35,238 nucleotides of DNA, taken from contig DATMSB010000156.1 of the NCBI GenBank assembly GCA_035565615.1, positions 1 through 35,238 on the forward strand. The letters are read 5' to 3'. The DNA is from Vulgatibacter sp035565615 (lineage in GTDB: Bacteria > Myxococcota > Myxococcia > Myxococcales > Vulgatibacteraceae). The position numbers and the translations under genes are program-made. Shown here piece by piece: positions 1-8,344 of this stretch; positions within the stretch are counted from its first letter, which is position 1, and each line of letters begins with the position of its first letter. The notes under the pieces were generated by a model. It was given only the letters and a program-made list of their open reading frames with translations. It was not told the origin of the DNA and did no database searches.

Positions 1-761
1 ACCGCAAGGACCTGAAGCTCGACGGCTCGAACCGCACCCTGCTCACCGGCTACGGCGGGTTCAACATCTCCCTCGATCCGCGCTTCTCGCCGTCGGCGCT
101 CTACTGGGTGGAGCAGGGCGGCGTGTACGCGGTGGCCAACCTGCGGGGCGGCTCTGAGCTGGGCGAGGCGTGGCACGACGCCGGCAAGCTCGCCAACAAG
201 CACCAGGTCTTCCGCGACTTCGAGTACGCGATGCGCCACCTCGTCCGCGCGGGCTACACCCGGCCGGACCGGCTCGCGATCACCGGCGGCTCCAACGGCG
301 GCCTGCTCATGGGGGCGATGATGACCCAGGCCCCCGAGCTCTTCCAGGCGTGCGTGGGCCGGGTGGGCCTCTACGACATGATCCGCTACCAGAAGTTCCC
401 GCCCGCCGAGCTCTGGATCGACGAGTACGGCTCGTCGGACGACCCGGCGCAGGTGGGCTACCTGCTCGGCTACTCGCCCTACCACCAGGTGATGGCCGGC
501 GTGCGCTACCCCGCCTTCCTGGGACTGACCGCCAAGGTGGACACCCGGGTCTCCTGGATCCACACCGCGAAGTTCGTGGCGGCGCTGCAGGAGGCCACGG
601 CGGGCGACGCGCCCATCCTCTTCCACATCGAGCAGAAGGCGGGCCACGGCCAGGGCAAGGGCCGCTCCGACCGGGTGAAGGAGGACGTGATGATGTTCCG
701 CTTCATCGACGCCCAACTCGCGAAGGCGGGGCCGACGACCAGCAGCGCGGTCGCACGCTAG
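1..761 (+). CDS. Prolyl oligopeptidase family serine peptidase, C-terminal part (5' end outside window)
   Basis: This is the catalytic alpha/beta-hydrolase end of an S9A peptidase, which cleaves short peptides after proline. It is read from base 3 in frame and runs in from the left edge, so only about 250 residues are visible. The nucleophile motif GGSNGG has its Ser codon at 291-293. The acid is the Asp of VDTRV at 540-542 (family form DDRV; the second Asp is Thr here, but the catalytic one and the Arg are kept). The His is in AGHGQGK at 645-647. The upstream YGGFNIS and VANLRGG motifs are family signatures. The gene ends three bases into the end of a broken gene on the opposite strand. Whether it is secreted cannot be judged, because the N-terminus is missing. 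Confidence 0.93.
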   Translation, partial: RKDLKLDGSNRTLLTGYGGFNISLDPRFSPSALYWVEQGGVYAVANLRGGSELGEAWHDAGKLANKHQVFRDFEYAMRHLVRAGYTRPDRLAITGGSNGGLLMGAMMTQAPELFQACVGRVGLYDMIRYQKFPPAELWIDEYGSSDDPAQVGYLLGYSPYHQVMAGVRYPAFLGLTAKVDTRVSWIHTAKFVAALQEATAGDAPILFHIEQKAGHGQGKGRSDRVKEDVMMFRFIDAQLAKAGPTTSSAVAR

Positions 762-1236
762 TCGCCGGGAAGCGCGCGAAGTCGACGGAGAACTTCCGCC
801 CCGCGCCGTTGGCTCGCAGCGTCGGAGGCGAAATGCCCCTGAAGCTCGGCGCTCGAAATGGGGTCCGTGCAGATGCGACGCAGGTGGCTCCGAAGGTACG
901 AGTGAACTTCTTCGGAGCCATCGGAGATCTGATCGATCAGGTCGGGATCGCCAACGAGAAGGCTGAAGACGTCCTCTAAGTCATGACTGGACAGGTGACC
1001 CCCACCTCCCCTGGAAAGGAACGCTTCCATTTTGGTCGCTGCCAGCGCCAACGTCGTGGCGACGCGGACCGTCCGTCCGGTGGGGAGCACCCTCGCCTCG
1101 GCAGGCAGTGGCCAACGCATGCGCAGCGGCCATGCTGCTATCGCTGCGCCTCCGACAAAGACGAAATTCGTGATTTCTTCTCCGAGGTATCCGCAAGCTT
1201 CGAAATCCTGCTGAGAAGCAGGTCGCGCGTATTCAC
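758..1236 (-). pseudogene. Broken nucleotidyltransferase (AbiEii-like toxin-type) gene
   Basis: A probable GTG start at 1236 overlaps the stop of the upstream gene (GTGA) and begins MNTRDLLLSRISKLA. The frame is then lost after about 16 codons. Reading continues one frame over as YLGEEITNFVFVGGAAIAAW, which resembles the nucleotide-binding start of minimal nucleotidyltransferases. The sequence jumps directly to RTVRVATTLALAATKMEAFL and a SHDLEDV motif, which normally lie well over 50 residues further on in relatives of the family as I know it. The middle, including the expected Asp-x-Asp metal-binding residues, is absent. Base composition is less GC-rich than that of neighbouring genes. I read this as a laterally acquired toxin-like gene inactivated by a frameshift and an internal deletion. 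The family call is from memory of its motifs. Confidence 0.6.
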
Positions 1237-1600
1237 GACGGCCGCCGTTCCAGCTCCTGCGCGCCGAGCTTCCTCTCCCGGGCACGCCCAACCCGAAGGG
1301 CGTCAACGAGCGACAAGAGTTCATGAAGCGTCGGGTCCGCAGCAGCGGCAAGTGGCACGGTCGGATAGAGAGGGCGCACGCTCTGGCCACGTACGCTGCC
1401 TTCACCGAAGCTCCAGATCGTCGTCTCCTCGGGGCCTTGGGTGATCTGCTCTCGAAGCGGCGAGGCCGAAGCTGCCGTTGGAAGGCCCACCGAGATCTCT
1501 CCGTGCTTCAAGAATTCGAGGAGGCTCGCCCGACGAACCTCGCGCTCGTGGCGATCATAGAGGTGGTGAGGCAGAACGACGCGGATCGACTGCCTCGCGG
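1233..1600 (-). pseudogene. N-terminally truncated regulator/antitoxin-like gene paired with the broken nucleotidyltransferase
   Basis: An open frame without a convincing start begins near 1600 (reading SIRVVLPHHLYDRHEREVRR) and stops at 1233. Its C-terminal part, with GLPTA, VRPLYPTVP and ELLSLVDALRVGRARER, resembles the conserved tail of a protein family I associate with genes next to nucleotidyltransferases. I could not confirm that family. The N-terminal part, where a DNA-binding domain would be expected, is missing or runs into the gene for the small basic protein upstream. A few residues before GLPTA also seem to be deleted. The overlap with the next gene (stop TGA inside GTGA) is typical of a toxin-antitoxin operon. 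The function, regulator or antitoxin, is inference. Confidence 0.5.
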
Positions 1601-1629
1601 GCTCAAAGTGCGGGGAACGAAGCGATGGC

Positions 1630-1758
1630 TCAGCGGGCGCGCATGCCCCTGCGCAGGGTGATCCGGCGCTGGCGGCGGCGGCGCTTCAGCACCGCGCGCT
1701 TGGTCTTCGAGCGGTTGGCGAGCTTCTTCTTGCTGCGGTTTCCACGCTTGGCGGCCAT
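1630..1758 (-). CDS. Small very basic protein (42 aa), possibly ribosome-associated
   Basis: Starts MAAKRGNRSKKKLANRSK and is over half Lys plus Arg, ending in runs of RRRRQRR and LRRGMRAR. The ATG at 1758 is preceded by AGGAGAACGAAAC, a good ribosome-binding site, and the frame closes with TGA at 1630, so this is a real short gene rather than the tail of a longer open frame. No Cys, no membrane segment and no acidic patch are present. The composition and size resemble small ribosomal proteins or RNA-binding tails such as the COX24/bS22-type basic peptides, but I do not recognise a specific family. It is transcribed toward the broken regulator/nucleotidyltransferase pair. It may be an old neighbour of that locus or part of the core genome. 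Confidence 0.7.
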   Translation of the reverse strand: MAAKRGNRSKKKLANRSKTKRAVLKRRRRQRRITLRRGMRAR

Positions 1759-1946
1759 GTTTCGTTCTCCTGTGTCGGCCGGGGCGAGGCAAGGCCCGGT
1801 CGGCCGAGGAATCGCGGCTGGATAACAGAACGCGCCGGGCCAAGTCAAAGCGATCACCCGATCTCGACCGGGCCGCCTGGGCGATCGCTGGGCGGGCAGC
1901 CGGCTTCGCGTCCCCACGAGGGCGCCGCCATGATAGGGCGCGAGGC

Positions 1947-2729
1947 ATGCTGAAGACCACGCGCATCGGGCACGGCCCTCGCCCCATCATCCTCCTCCAC
2001 GGCTTCCTCGGCTCCGGGCGAAACCTCTCCACGCTCGCCCGCCGCTGGATGGAGCTCGACCCCTCGCGCAGCTTCCTGATGCCGGATCTGCCGGGCCACG
2101 GCGAGTCCCCGCCGCCGCGGGGCAGCGGCATCTCCGCCCTGGCGCGGCGCCTGCTGGACACCGTCCGCAACGAGGGGGTCGAGGGCCCGCTCCACATCAC
2201 GGGGCACTCGCTGGGAGGCAGGGTGGGCCTCGCCGCGTCTCTCCTCGAGCCGGCGTCGGTCGAGGCGGTGGACCTGCTGGACATCGCGCCGGGTCCGATC
2301 GCGACCGAGACGTCGGAGAGCGGCCGCGTCCTCGCGAAGCTCCTGCAGGCGCCCGAGACCGCCCCCGATCGCAGCTCCATGCGCAGGGCGCTCGAGGAGC
2401 TGGGCGTCCTCCCCACCACCGCGAGCTGGCTGGTGATGAACGTGAAGACCGTGCCCGAGGGCGTGCGCTGGCGGATCGATCGCGAGGGCCTGGCGCGGCT
2501 GCACCGGGAGGTGAACGCCGCGAACCTATGGCCGGCGGTGGAGCACGCCACCGCGAAGATCCGCTGTGTGCGCGGCGGGCACTCCCCCTACGTCTCGGAC
2601 GAGGACGCGCGGCGGATGGAGGCGGCCGGCTGCCCGGTGGCGACCCTGCCGACGGCCGGGCACAACGTGCACGTGGAGGCGCTCGAGCCGCTGGTCCGGA
2701 TGCTGGCGGGCGTCGCGCCCTGGGCCTGA
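1947..2729 (+). CDS. Alpha/beta-fold hydrolase
   Basis: A 260-residue single-domain hydrolase. It has the oxyanion-hole motif LLHGFLGSG at about residues 16-24, the nucleophile elbow GHSLGG with Ser88, an Asp in the SDEDAR stretch near residue 217, and a C-terminal His in TAGHNVHVEA. The layout matches the YbfF/MenH-like esterase group of this superfamily. There is no signal peptide, so it is probably cytoplasmic. The substrate cannot be read from the sequence. The ATG follows a GCGAGGC ribosome-binding site. It stands alone: the basic-protein gene upstream is divergent, and about 230 bp separate it from the RapA-like gene downstream. Confidence 0.88.
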   Translation: MLKTTRIGHGPRPIILLHGFLGSGRNLSTLARRWMELDPSRSFLMPDLPGHGESPPPRGSGISALARRLLDTVRNEGVEGPLHITGHSLGGRVGLAASLLEPASVEAVDLLDIAPGPIATETSESGRVLAKLLQAPETAPDRSSMRRALEELGVLPTTASWLVMNVKTVPEGVRWRIDREGLARLHREVNAANLWPAVEHATAKIRCVRGGHSPYVSDEDARRMEAAGCPVATLPTAGHNVHVEALEPLVRMLAGVAPWA

Positions 2730-2960
2730 TCGCCCTCGCGGACGCCGTGGCGGAGCGCGAGAGAGCGCCTCCCCGGTGCCGATCGGCCCGCCGGATCGCC
2801 CATGAAATGGCGATGCAGTGCCTCGTCCGATATGTAAGCCCTCATGCGACCTCTCGCGTCGGCCATCGGACACTGCCTGTCGGACGGTCGGAAGGGAAAT
2901 GCCGTCCACCAGACGATGCGTTGATCCCACCCTCCGGGACCACATCCAGGCAAGACGAAC

Positions 2961-5900
2961 ATGCACTCCGTCGGAATGAAGATCGTGCATCGAGCCCAGC
3001 CCTCTTGGGGGGTGGGCGAGATCCTCGAGGTGGTCGAGGGCGGCCGGCTCCTCCTGGTCCGGTTCCCCGGACGCAACGGCCCGCCCTGCCAGGTGTCGGC
3101 GAAGGATCCGGCGGTGGTCCGCTACTGCTACGCCTGCGGTGAGGCGGTCTCGCTGGCGGACGGCGCGGAGGCGCGGGTGATCGAGCGGGCCAACACGGTC
3201 TCTCCGCTCTACCGCTACTTCGTCGAGCGCGCCGACGGGCGCAAGGAGACGGTCTCCGAGGTGGAGATCGTGCCCAACCCGCCCACGGCCGGCGCGCTCG
3301 AGATCCTCTCGAGCGGCGGCGGCGGGAGGGCGGCGAGCTTCGGCCTGCGCGACCGCGCCGTGCGCCTCGACCTCGAGCGACGCGCCGACGCGCTGGGGGC
3401 GCTGGTGGGGAGCCGGGTGATGCCCAAGCCCCACCAGGTGGCGGTGGTGCAGCGGGTGCTCTCCGCTCGCACGCCTCGTTTCGTCCTCGCCGACGAGGTG
3501 GGCCTGGGCAAGACGATCGAGGCGGGCATGGTCTACGCCGCGCTGGCGCAGACCGGGGTGGCCAGGCGGGTGCTGGTGGTGGCGCCGTCGCACCTCACCG
3601 TCCAGTGGCTCGCCGAGCTCTTCCACAAGTTCCACTCCATGTTCACGCTGCTGGACGCGGAGCGCCTCGCCCACGAGGAGGAGCTGCACGCCACGCCGGC
3701 GTGGTGGCGCTTCCCCAAGGTGGTGACGTCGCTGGAGCTCTTGGAGAGCAGCAAGCGGCACCGCGACGCCATCGGCGATCCCGCCGGCCGCTGGGACCTC
3801 GTGATCTTCGACGAGGCGCACCACCTCACCTCGCCCAAGGCCTACGCCGCGGCGGAGGCGGCCGCCGACAACAGCCACGGCCTGCTCCTGCTCACCGCGA
3901 CGCCGCTGCAGCTCGATTCGCTGGAGCATTTCAAGCTGCTCACCCTGGTGGATCCGGCCACGCCGGAGAACTACGAGGACTTCGAGGCGCGGCTGGAGCG
4001 CCAGGGCGATCTCTCCCAGAAGATCCGCGAGCTCCTCGACGCGAAGGACGCCAAGAAGGCGGCCCGGGCCGCGAAGGCGATCGTCGCGATCCTTCCGGAG
4101 GATCCGGTCCTCGCCGAGGGCGCCAAGGCGATCGCCTCCGGCGAGGAGGGCGCGAAGGATCGCTTCGTGGCCCACGTGGCGGAGGCCTACTCGATCTCGT
4201 CGCGGCTGATCCGCAACCGCCGCGCCGTGGTGGGCGGCCTGGCCCCCCGGCGCCTGGTGCGCCACGACGTGAAGCAGTCCAAGTACGAGAAGGCGCTTCG
4301 GGAGGCGATCCAGGCGCGCGTGGCGTCGGGCGAGCTGAAGGCTTCGGGGCCCGCGCTGGTGTCGCTCCTCAAGCGGCTGGACTCGTCGCCCCGGGCGGCG
4401 GCCGCGGCCCTGGCGGCGTACGGCCAGGCGGATCTCGCCGACGAGGCGCGCGCCCTCGAGGGGCCCTCCCGCGACGCCAAGGCGAAGGCGCTCCTCGACG
4501 TGGTGAAGAAGGTGCACGCCGAGGAGCCCGGCGCGAAGGTGCTCGTCTTCGCCGAGGCGCGGGAGACCCTCGACTACGTGCGCGACGTCCTCGCCCGAAA
4601 CGGCGTGCCCGCGTGCATCTACCACGGGGATCTGCCCCAGCTCGATCGCGACCGGCAGGTGGCGCGCTTCCGGGATCCGGAGGGGCCGCCGGTGATGGTC
4701 TGCGCCGAGGTCGGCGGCGAGGGGCGCAACTTCCAGTTCTGTCACCACCTGGTGAACTACGACCTCGCTTGGAGCCCGGCGGCGATCGAGCAGCGCATCG
4801 GCCGCCTCGATCGCATCGGGCAGAACCACGAGGTGCGCATCCACTGCTTCCGGGTGGAGGGCACCAACGGCGCCCGGGTCTTCGACCTCATGGCCGACGC
4901 CGTGCGCGTCTTCGACGAGACGGTGGGCGGCCTCGATCCCGTGCTCGAGATGGTGGAGGCGGACATCGCCAAGCTCGCCGTGGTGGAGCACGATCGGAAG
5001 GTCTTCGCCACCTACCAGGAGAAGCTCTCAAAGGGGGTGGCCGGCGCCCGCGAGGAGGTGCGCCGCGCCTACGATCCGCTACTCGACCTGCGCTCTTTCG
5101 ATTGCGAGTCGGTGCAGCGGCTGATCGATCGCGCCAAGGTCCGCCTCGGCCTCGATCCGCACGACCACGAGGAGATGGAGGAGTCGCTGTGGCGGATCGC
5201 CCGCGAGCTGGACGAGCGCCTCGAGGACACGGTGGTGGAGCTCGCCCGCCGGGTGGGGATCGAGGTCGACTGCGACGAGCATGTGGAGGCGTTCCAGTGC
5301 AGCTTCCGGGTGGGGAGCGAGCTCGCGGTGGACGCGCTGCCCGGCTTCGACCTCGACGAGGATCGCGTGCTCCTCGGGAGCTTCTGGCGCGACACCGCGG
5401 TGGTGCAGGAGGAGAACGACTACTTCGCCACGGGGCACCCGCTGGTGGAGGCGCTCTTCTCTTGGATCCGCGACGGTGACGAGGGGCGGGCGGCGTGGCT
5501 GCGCTCCGACCTGGTGCGGCCGGCGACGGTGGGCTTCGCCTTCACCTTCCTGGTGACGCTGCCCGAGTCCGAGGATCTGGACGGAGGCGCCAAGGTGCCT
5601 TCGCGGCAGGCGGCGCGCTACCTCCACGACTTCCGGTTCCAGGTGGCGGTCGAGCTCACCCGGGGCAGCGGCCGGCCCAAGGTGCGCGACGAGCTCCTCG
5701 AGGCCCTCGAGGATCCCGAGGGCGCGCCCAACCCCCGCGACGGCGGTGCCATGCTCGCCGAAGCGGTGCGGGCCGCCCACGAGGCCGCCCGGGCCGAGGC
5801 GACGATCCGCTTCGAGCGGGCGCGGGCGAAGGCGCTCGCGAGGCTGGAGGCCGATCGCGAGGCGGCGCTGGACAGGCTGCAGCTCGCGGCCCGCCGCGCC

Positions 5901-6029
5901 GATCCGCTGGAGCTGCGGGCGCTGCAGCTCGAGGCCCGGTCGATCAACGAGTCCCTGGACGCCGCCCGCAAGGCCCTCGAGGCAGCGCGCCTCGAGCTCG
6001 ATCAGGCCGCGGGCCTGCTCCCGGCCTGA
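2961..6029 (+). CDS. rapA: RapA-like Swi2/Snf2 ATPase (RNA polymerase recycling)
   Basis: A 1022-residue Swi2/Snf2 helicase-like ATPase close in size and layout to E. coli RapA (968), which recycles stalled RNA polymerase. The N-terminal 100 residues read like the RapA Tudor-type beta domain (WGVGEILEVVEGGRLLLVRF is typical). The ATPase follows: Walker A DEVGLGKT at 178-185, DEAHH at 284-288, LLLTATPLQL, and a C-terminal RecA domain ending in QRIGRLDRIGQ from residue 611. The last 120 residues are a long Ala/Glu/Arg-rich coiled coil. The start is ATG 2961, preceded by AGGCAAG; the Met codon five triplets further is possible. RapA itself is best known from gammaproteobacteria, so a related Snf2 ATPase with another client is the alternative. 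Confidence 0.85.
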   Translation: MHSVGMKIVHRAQPSWGVGEILEVVEGGRLLLVRFPGRNGPPCQVSAKDPAVVRYCYACGEAVSLADGAEARVIERANTVSPLYRYFVERADGRKETVSEVEIVPNPPTAGALEILSSGGGGRAASFGLRDRAVRLDLERRADALGALVGSRVMPKPHQVAVVQRVLSARTPRFVLADEVGLGKTIEAGMVYAALAQTGVARRVLVVAPSHLTVQWLAELFHKFHSMFTLLDAERLAHEEELHATPAWWRFPKVVTSLELLESSKRHRDAIGDPAGRWDLVIFDEAHHLTSPKAYAAAEAAADNSHGLLLLTATPLQLDSLEHFKLLTLVDPATPENYEDFEARLERQGDLSQKIRELLDAKDAKKAARAAKAIVAILPEDPVLAEGAKAIASGEEGAKDRFVAHVAEAYSISSRLIRNRRAVVGGLAPRRLVRHDVKQSKYEKALREAIQARVASGELKASGPALVSLLKRLDSSPRAAAAALAAYGQADLADEARALEGPSRDAKAKALLDVVKKVHAEEPGAKVLVFAEARETLDYVRDVLARNGVPACIYHGDLPQLDRDRQVARFRDPEGPPVMVCAEVGGEGRNFQFCHHLVNYDLAWSPAAIEQRIGRLDRIGQNHEVRIHCFRVEGTNGARVFDLMADAVRVFDETVGGLDPVLEMVEADIAKLAVVEHDRKVFATYQEKLSKGVAGAREEVRRAYDPLLDLRSFDCESVQRLIDRAKVRLGLDPHDHEEMEESLWRIARELDERLEDTVVELARRVGIEVDCDEHVEAFQCSFRVGSELAVDALPGFDLDEDRVLLGSFWRDTAVVQEENDYFATGHPLVEALFSWIRDGDEGRAAWLRSDLVRPATVGFAFTFLVTLPESEDLDGGAKVPSRQAARYLHDFRFQVAVELTRGSGRPKVRDELLEALEDPEGAPNPRDGGAMLAEAVRAAHEAARAEATIRFERARAKALARLEADREAALDRLQLAARRADPLELRALQLEARSINESLDAARKALEAARLELDQAAGLLPA

Positions 6030-6132
6030 CGTGGCCGACGCCCGGCACCGGCGAGCGCCGCGGGCGAATGTCGGGGGCGTGGGTTAGCCTCCTGAACGTC
6101 CGTGCAGTTGGCGCGGATGGTCAGGAGGCGGC

Positions 6133-6780
6133 ATGCGATACGGCTTCTTCTACGGGATCGGCGGCGAGCTCGGCGCGCTGGAGCGGGTGCTCGCCCGGCT
6201 GCGCGACTGCGACCGGATCGTCTCGCTCGGCGACCTCTGGGGCGGCGCGGAGGATCGCGAGGCCTGGGAGCGCTTCGAGGCGCTGGGTGAGCGGGGGATC
6301 GCGCTCTCGGGTCCGGGCGAGCGGGCGCGGGCGAAGGATCGATCGATCCCCCTCGACCTGCGCCTGCGGCTGCGGGCGCTCCCCTCGTCCACGGTGGAGG
6401 ACGGGATCGCCATCCTCGGCCCGCCGGCGCCGACGACCCCCGGCAGGCGCGAGCTCGCCGCGACGGGGGGCGCCCCCCGGCTCGTGGCGCCGCTCACCAT
6501 CGGCGCCCACCCGGGAGCGACGCGGCTGTGGCGGTCAGCCGGCGGACTGGCGCGGGTGTCGGAGCCCAGCCCCGACGCGACCCTTCCGCTCGGGGGCGAG
6601 CGCCTCTGGCTCGAGCTCGGGCGCAGGCCCGCCTGCGCCGTCGTCGATCTCGATCGCGGCGTCCTCATGCTGCGCGATCCCAGCGCGCCGGCGGAGGCGC
6701 TCGCCGCGCCGGCCGCGCCCCGCCTTCGCTCCCGCCGCCGGCGGATGGTCGACGCCCGCCAGTGCCTGCTCGCCGTGTGA
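6133..6780 (+). CDS. Metallophosphoesterase-like protein lacking most metal ligands
   Basis: The first 110 residues follow the pattern of YfcE-type calcineurin-like phosphoesterases: MRYGFFYGIGGELGALERVL in place of the usual start with D-x-H-G-N, then CDRIVSLGDLWGG matching the GD-x-x-G block, an ERGIALSGPGE stretch where GNHD is expected, and LRALPSSTVEDG before the late strand. The Asp-x-His pair and the GNH motif are gone; only the GD Asp remains. Catalysis by the family mechanism is therefore unlikely, and a binding or structural role is more plausible. The C-terminal third is Ala/Arg-rich and unrecognised. The start has a perfect AGGAGG site four bases upstream. The gene ends 8 bp before the convergent ferredoxin gene. 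Confidence 0.75.
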   Translation: MRYGFFYGIGGELGALERVLARLRDCDRIVSLGDLWGGAEDREAWERFEALGERGIALSGPGERARAKDRSIPLDLRLRLRALPSSTVEDGIAILGPPAPTTPGRRELAATGGAPRLVAPLTIGAHPGATRLWRSAGGLARVSEPSPDATLPLGGERLWLELGRRPACAVVDLDRGVLMLRDPSAPAEALAAPAAPRLRSRRRRMVDARQCLLAV

Positions 6781-6788
6781 TGGATCGG

Positions 6789-7085
6789 TCACCGCACGCG
6801 CCCCGGGCCGGCCTTCAAGGGGATCCGGAAGCTGCCGCCGCCCATCCGGATCACGACGGTGCCGCTGCCGGCGGGGACGGCGAGGCAGGACATGCGGGCG
6901 TCGGCCTCGCACGCCTCGCGCAGCAGGAGCGCTCGCTCGCCCTCGGTGGGGGGCTCGAGGAGCTCGCCCCCCTCGAGGATGCGCACGTCGCACTTGCCGC
7001 AGACCCCCTCGCCGCGGCAGGGATGGCCGATGCGGATCCTCGCCCGGCGGGCGGCCGAGAGCAGCGTGCGCCGAGGAGGGCTCAT
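6789..7085 (-). CDS. [2Fe-2S] ferredoxin-like protein
   Basis: A 98-residue plant-type ferredoxin. Cluster ligands are Cys23, Cys29 and Cys32 in CRGEGVCGKC plus Cys67 in MSCLA, the standard CX5CX2C...C pattern. The start is the ATG at 7085, whose bases overlap the stop of the upstream lipoprotein gene (ATGA), so translation is probably coupled. It should carry electrons in the cytoplasm. No reductase or oxygenase partner lies beside it, so its redox partner is unknown. The spacing between the third and fourth Cys, with an intervening ELLEPPTEGE stretch, resembles the ferredoxins and ferredoxin domains of multi-component enzymes rather than the Isc-type. Confidence 0.88.
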   Translation of the reverse strand: MSPPRRTLLSAARRARIRIGHPCRGEGVCGKCDVRILEGGELLEPPTEGERALLLREACEADARMSCLAVPAGSGTVVIRMGGGSFRIPLKAGPGRVR

Positions 7086-7276
7086 TCCTCTCCGAGCTGG
7101 CGCTGCTCCCTCTCGGCGGCCTGGTCCTGGGCGCGCTCCGCGGCCTTCTTCACCTGGTCCATGATCCGCCCGGGGGCACCGCCGACCTCGTCGACGACCT
7201 TCTCCCTTTCGGGACAGCCCGAGGCGAGGGACAACAGCAGCACGGCGAGTAGCGGCAGGGCGAGCGAACGTCTCAT
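7082..7276 (-). CDS. Small predicted lipoprotein (64 aa)
   Basis: MRRSLALPLLAVLLLSLASG followed by Cys21 is a lipoprotein signal peptide with an n-region of two Arg and a lipobox LASGC. The mature part (about 44 residues) is charged and helical: a CPEREKVVDEVGG segment, then a Glu/Gln/Arg-rich helix ending QRQLGEE. No known domain is recognised. It is the first gene of a two-gene unit, with its stop overlapping the ferredoxin start. Pairing a lipoprotein with a cytoplasmic ferredoxin is unexpected functionally, and may be mere adjacency. The 58 bp upstream separate it from the divergent glycosylase gene and must hold both promoters. Confidence 0.75.
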   Translation of the reverse strand: MRRSLALPLLAVLLLSLASGCPEREKVVDEVGGAPGRIMDQVKKAAERAQDQAAEREQRQLGEE

Positions 7277-7334
7277 GGCGCGATCGTCCCTCGGAACGGG
7301 GGCGAGATCCACATCGCCGAAGGAGAGCGACGAG

Positions 7335-8306
7335 ATGAGCAGCGTCCGCGTGGAGGTTACGGGCCCGTTCCACCTGGAGGCGACCGTCCGGACCCTGCAG
7401 CGCCGGCCCACCGACCGGCTCGACCACCTGGTGGACGGCGCGTACCTGCGCCTCCACCGGACCCGGGAGGGGCTGGTCCTCGCCCGGGTCGAGAACCGAG
7501 GCTCCCTCGACGAGCCCGACCTGCGCCTTTCCTTCGTCCACGGGAGGCCCTCGGCCGCCCTGCGGCGGGAGCTGGCGGCGACGACCCGCCGCCTCCTCGG
7601 GCTCGACGTGGATCCGTCGCCGATCGAGGAGAGGCTGCGGCGGACGGCGGGCCTCCGCGACCTCGCCACCGCGCTGCGGGGGATGCGGCCCCCGTGCTTC
7701 GCCACCCTCCTGGAGGGCTTCGGGCGCACGGTGCCCTACCAGCAGCTCAGCCTGGACGCGGGCTCCTCCCTCACCGCACGGATGATGGAGCGCTTCGGCG
7801 AGAGCGTGGAGCACGAGGGCCGGCGGTACTTCGCGTTCCCCGCGGCAGCCCGCCTCGCCGCCGCCGCCGAGGACGACTTTCGCGCCCTGGGGTTCAGCCG
7901 ATCGAAGGGGCGCACCCTCATCGGCGTCGCCGAGGCCCTCGCGAGCGGAGAGCTCGACCCCGACGAGCTCGAGTCGCTGCCCACGCCCGAGGCCTGGCAG
8001 CGCCTGCTCGCACTCCGGGGGGTGGGGCCCTGGACCGCGTCGCTCCTGCTCCTGCGGGGGATGGGGCGCCTCGACGCCTTCCCGGCGAGCGACGTGGGCG
8101 TGAACCGCGGCATCGCCACGCTGCTCGGCGAGGATCCGAAGACCTTCCACGCCGATCGGTTCGCGGCGCCCTTCGGGCCGCAGCGGGGGATGATCTACTT
8201 CTACTCGCTGGGCGCCCAGCTCCTGGGGAAGGGGCTGATCACCCCCGCCGGCGATCCCGCTCTCCGCCGAGGGGCCGAAGGGCCGGACCGCCACTCCTCC
8301 TTGTGA
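7335..8306 (+). CDS. DNA glycosylase, AlkA/HhH-GPD family
   Basis: A 323-residue base-excision repair enzyme of the AlkA type, which removes alkylated purines such as 3-methyladenine. The N-terminal 100 residues are an AlkA-like beta domain. The helix-hairpin-helix is LLALRGVGPWTASLL (224-238), followed by the catalytic Asp253 in DAFPASDVG. Residues 170-205 hold the helical lobe (LGFSRSKGRTLIGVAEAL), as in AlkA-like proteins that accept bulky lesions. No Cys cluster is present, which excludes the MutY/Nth type. The start is the ATG 7335, with AAGGAGAGC ahead of it; longer open reading upstream is through the divergent lipoprotein region. The Kup gene follows 38 bp later on the same strand, probably coincidental. 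Confidence 0.9.
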   Translation: MSSVRVEVTGPFHLEATVRTLQRRPTDRLDHLVDGAYLRLHRTREGLVLARVENRGSLDEPDLRLSFVHGRPSAALRRELAATTRRLLGLDVDPSPIEERLRRTAGLRDLATALRGMRPPCFATLLEGFGRTVPYQQLSLDAGSSLTARMMERFGESVEHEGRRYFAFPAAARLAAAAEDDFRALGFSRSKGRTLIGVAEALASGELDPDELESLPTPEAWQRLLALRGVGPWTASLLLLRGMGRLDAFPASDVGVNRGIATLLGEDPKTFHADRFAAPFGPQRGMIYFYSLGAQLLGKGLITPAGDPALRRGAEGPDRHSSL

Positions 8307-8344
8307 TCGGGGCGGGACTGGATCAAGCTTCGCCCCCGGTGCCC

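Noticed and set aside
758..1405. The 215-codon frame read as an intact gene
   Set aside because: Its first 64 codons overlap the regulator's coding end and do not resemble any protein start; the conserved part begins at about 1165 and lacks the middle of the domain.
2730..2960. A small gene in the gap before the RapA-like gene
   Set aside because: Short frames there have no ribosome-binding site and no consistent third-position pattern.
2526..4991. 821-codon minus-strand frame opposite the RapA-like gene
   Set aside because: It lies antisense to a protein with clear helicase motifs, and the translation is a His/Leu/Glu/Arg/Val-rich repetitive mirror.
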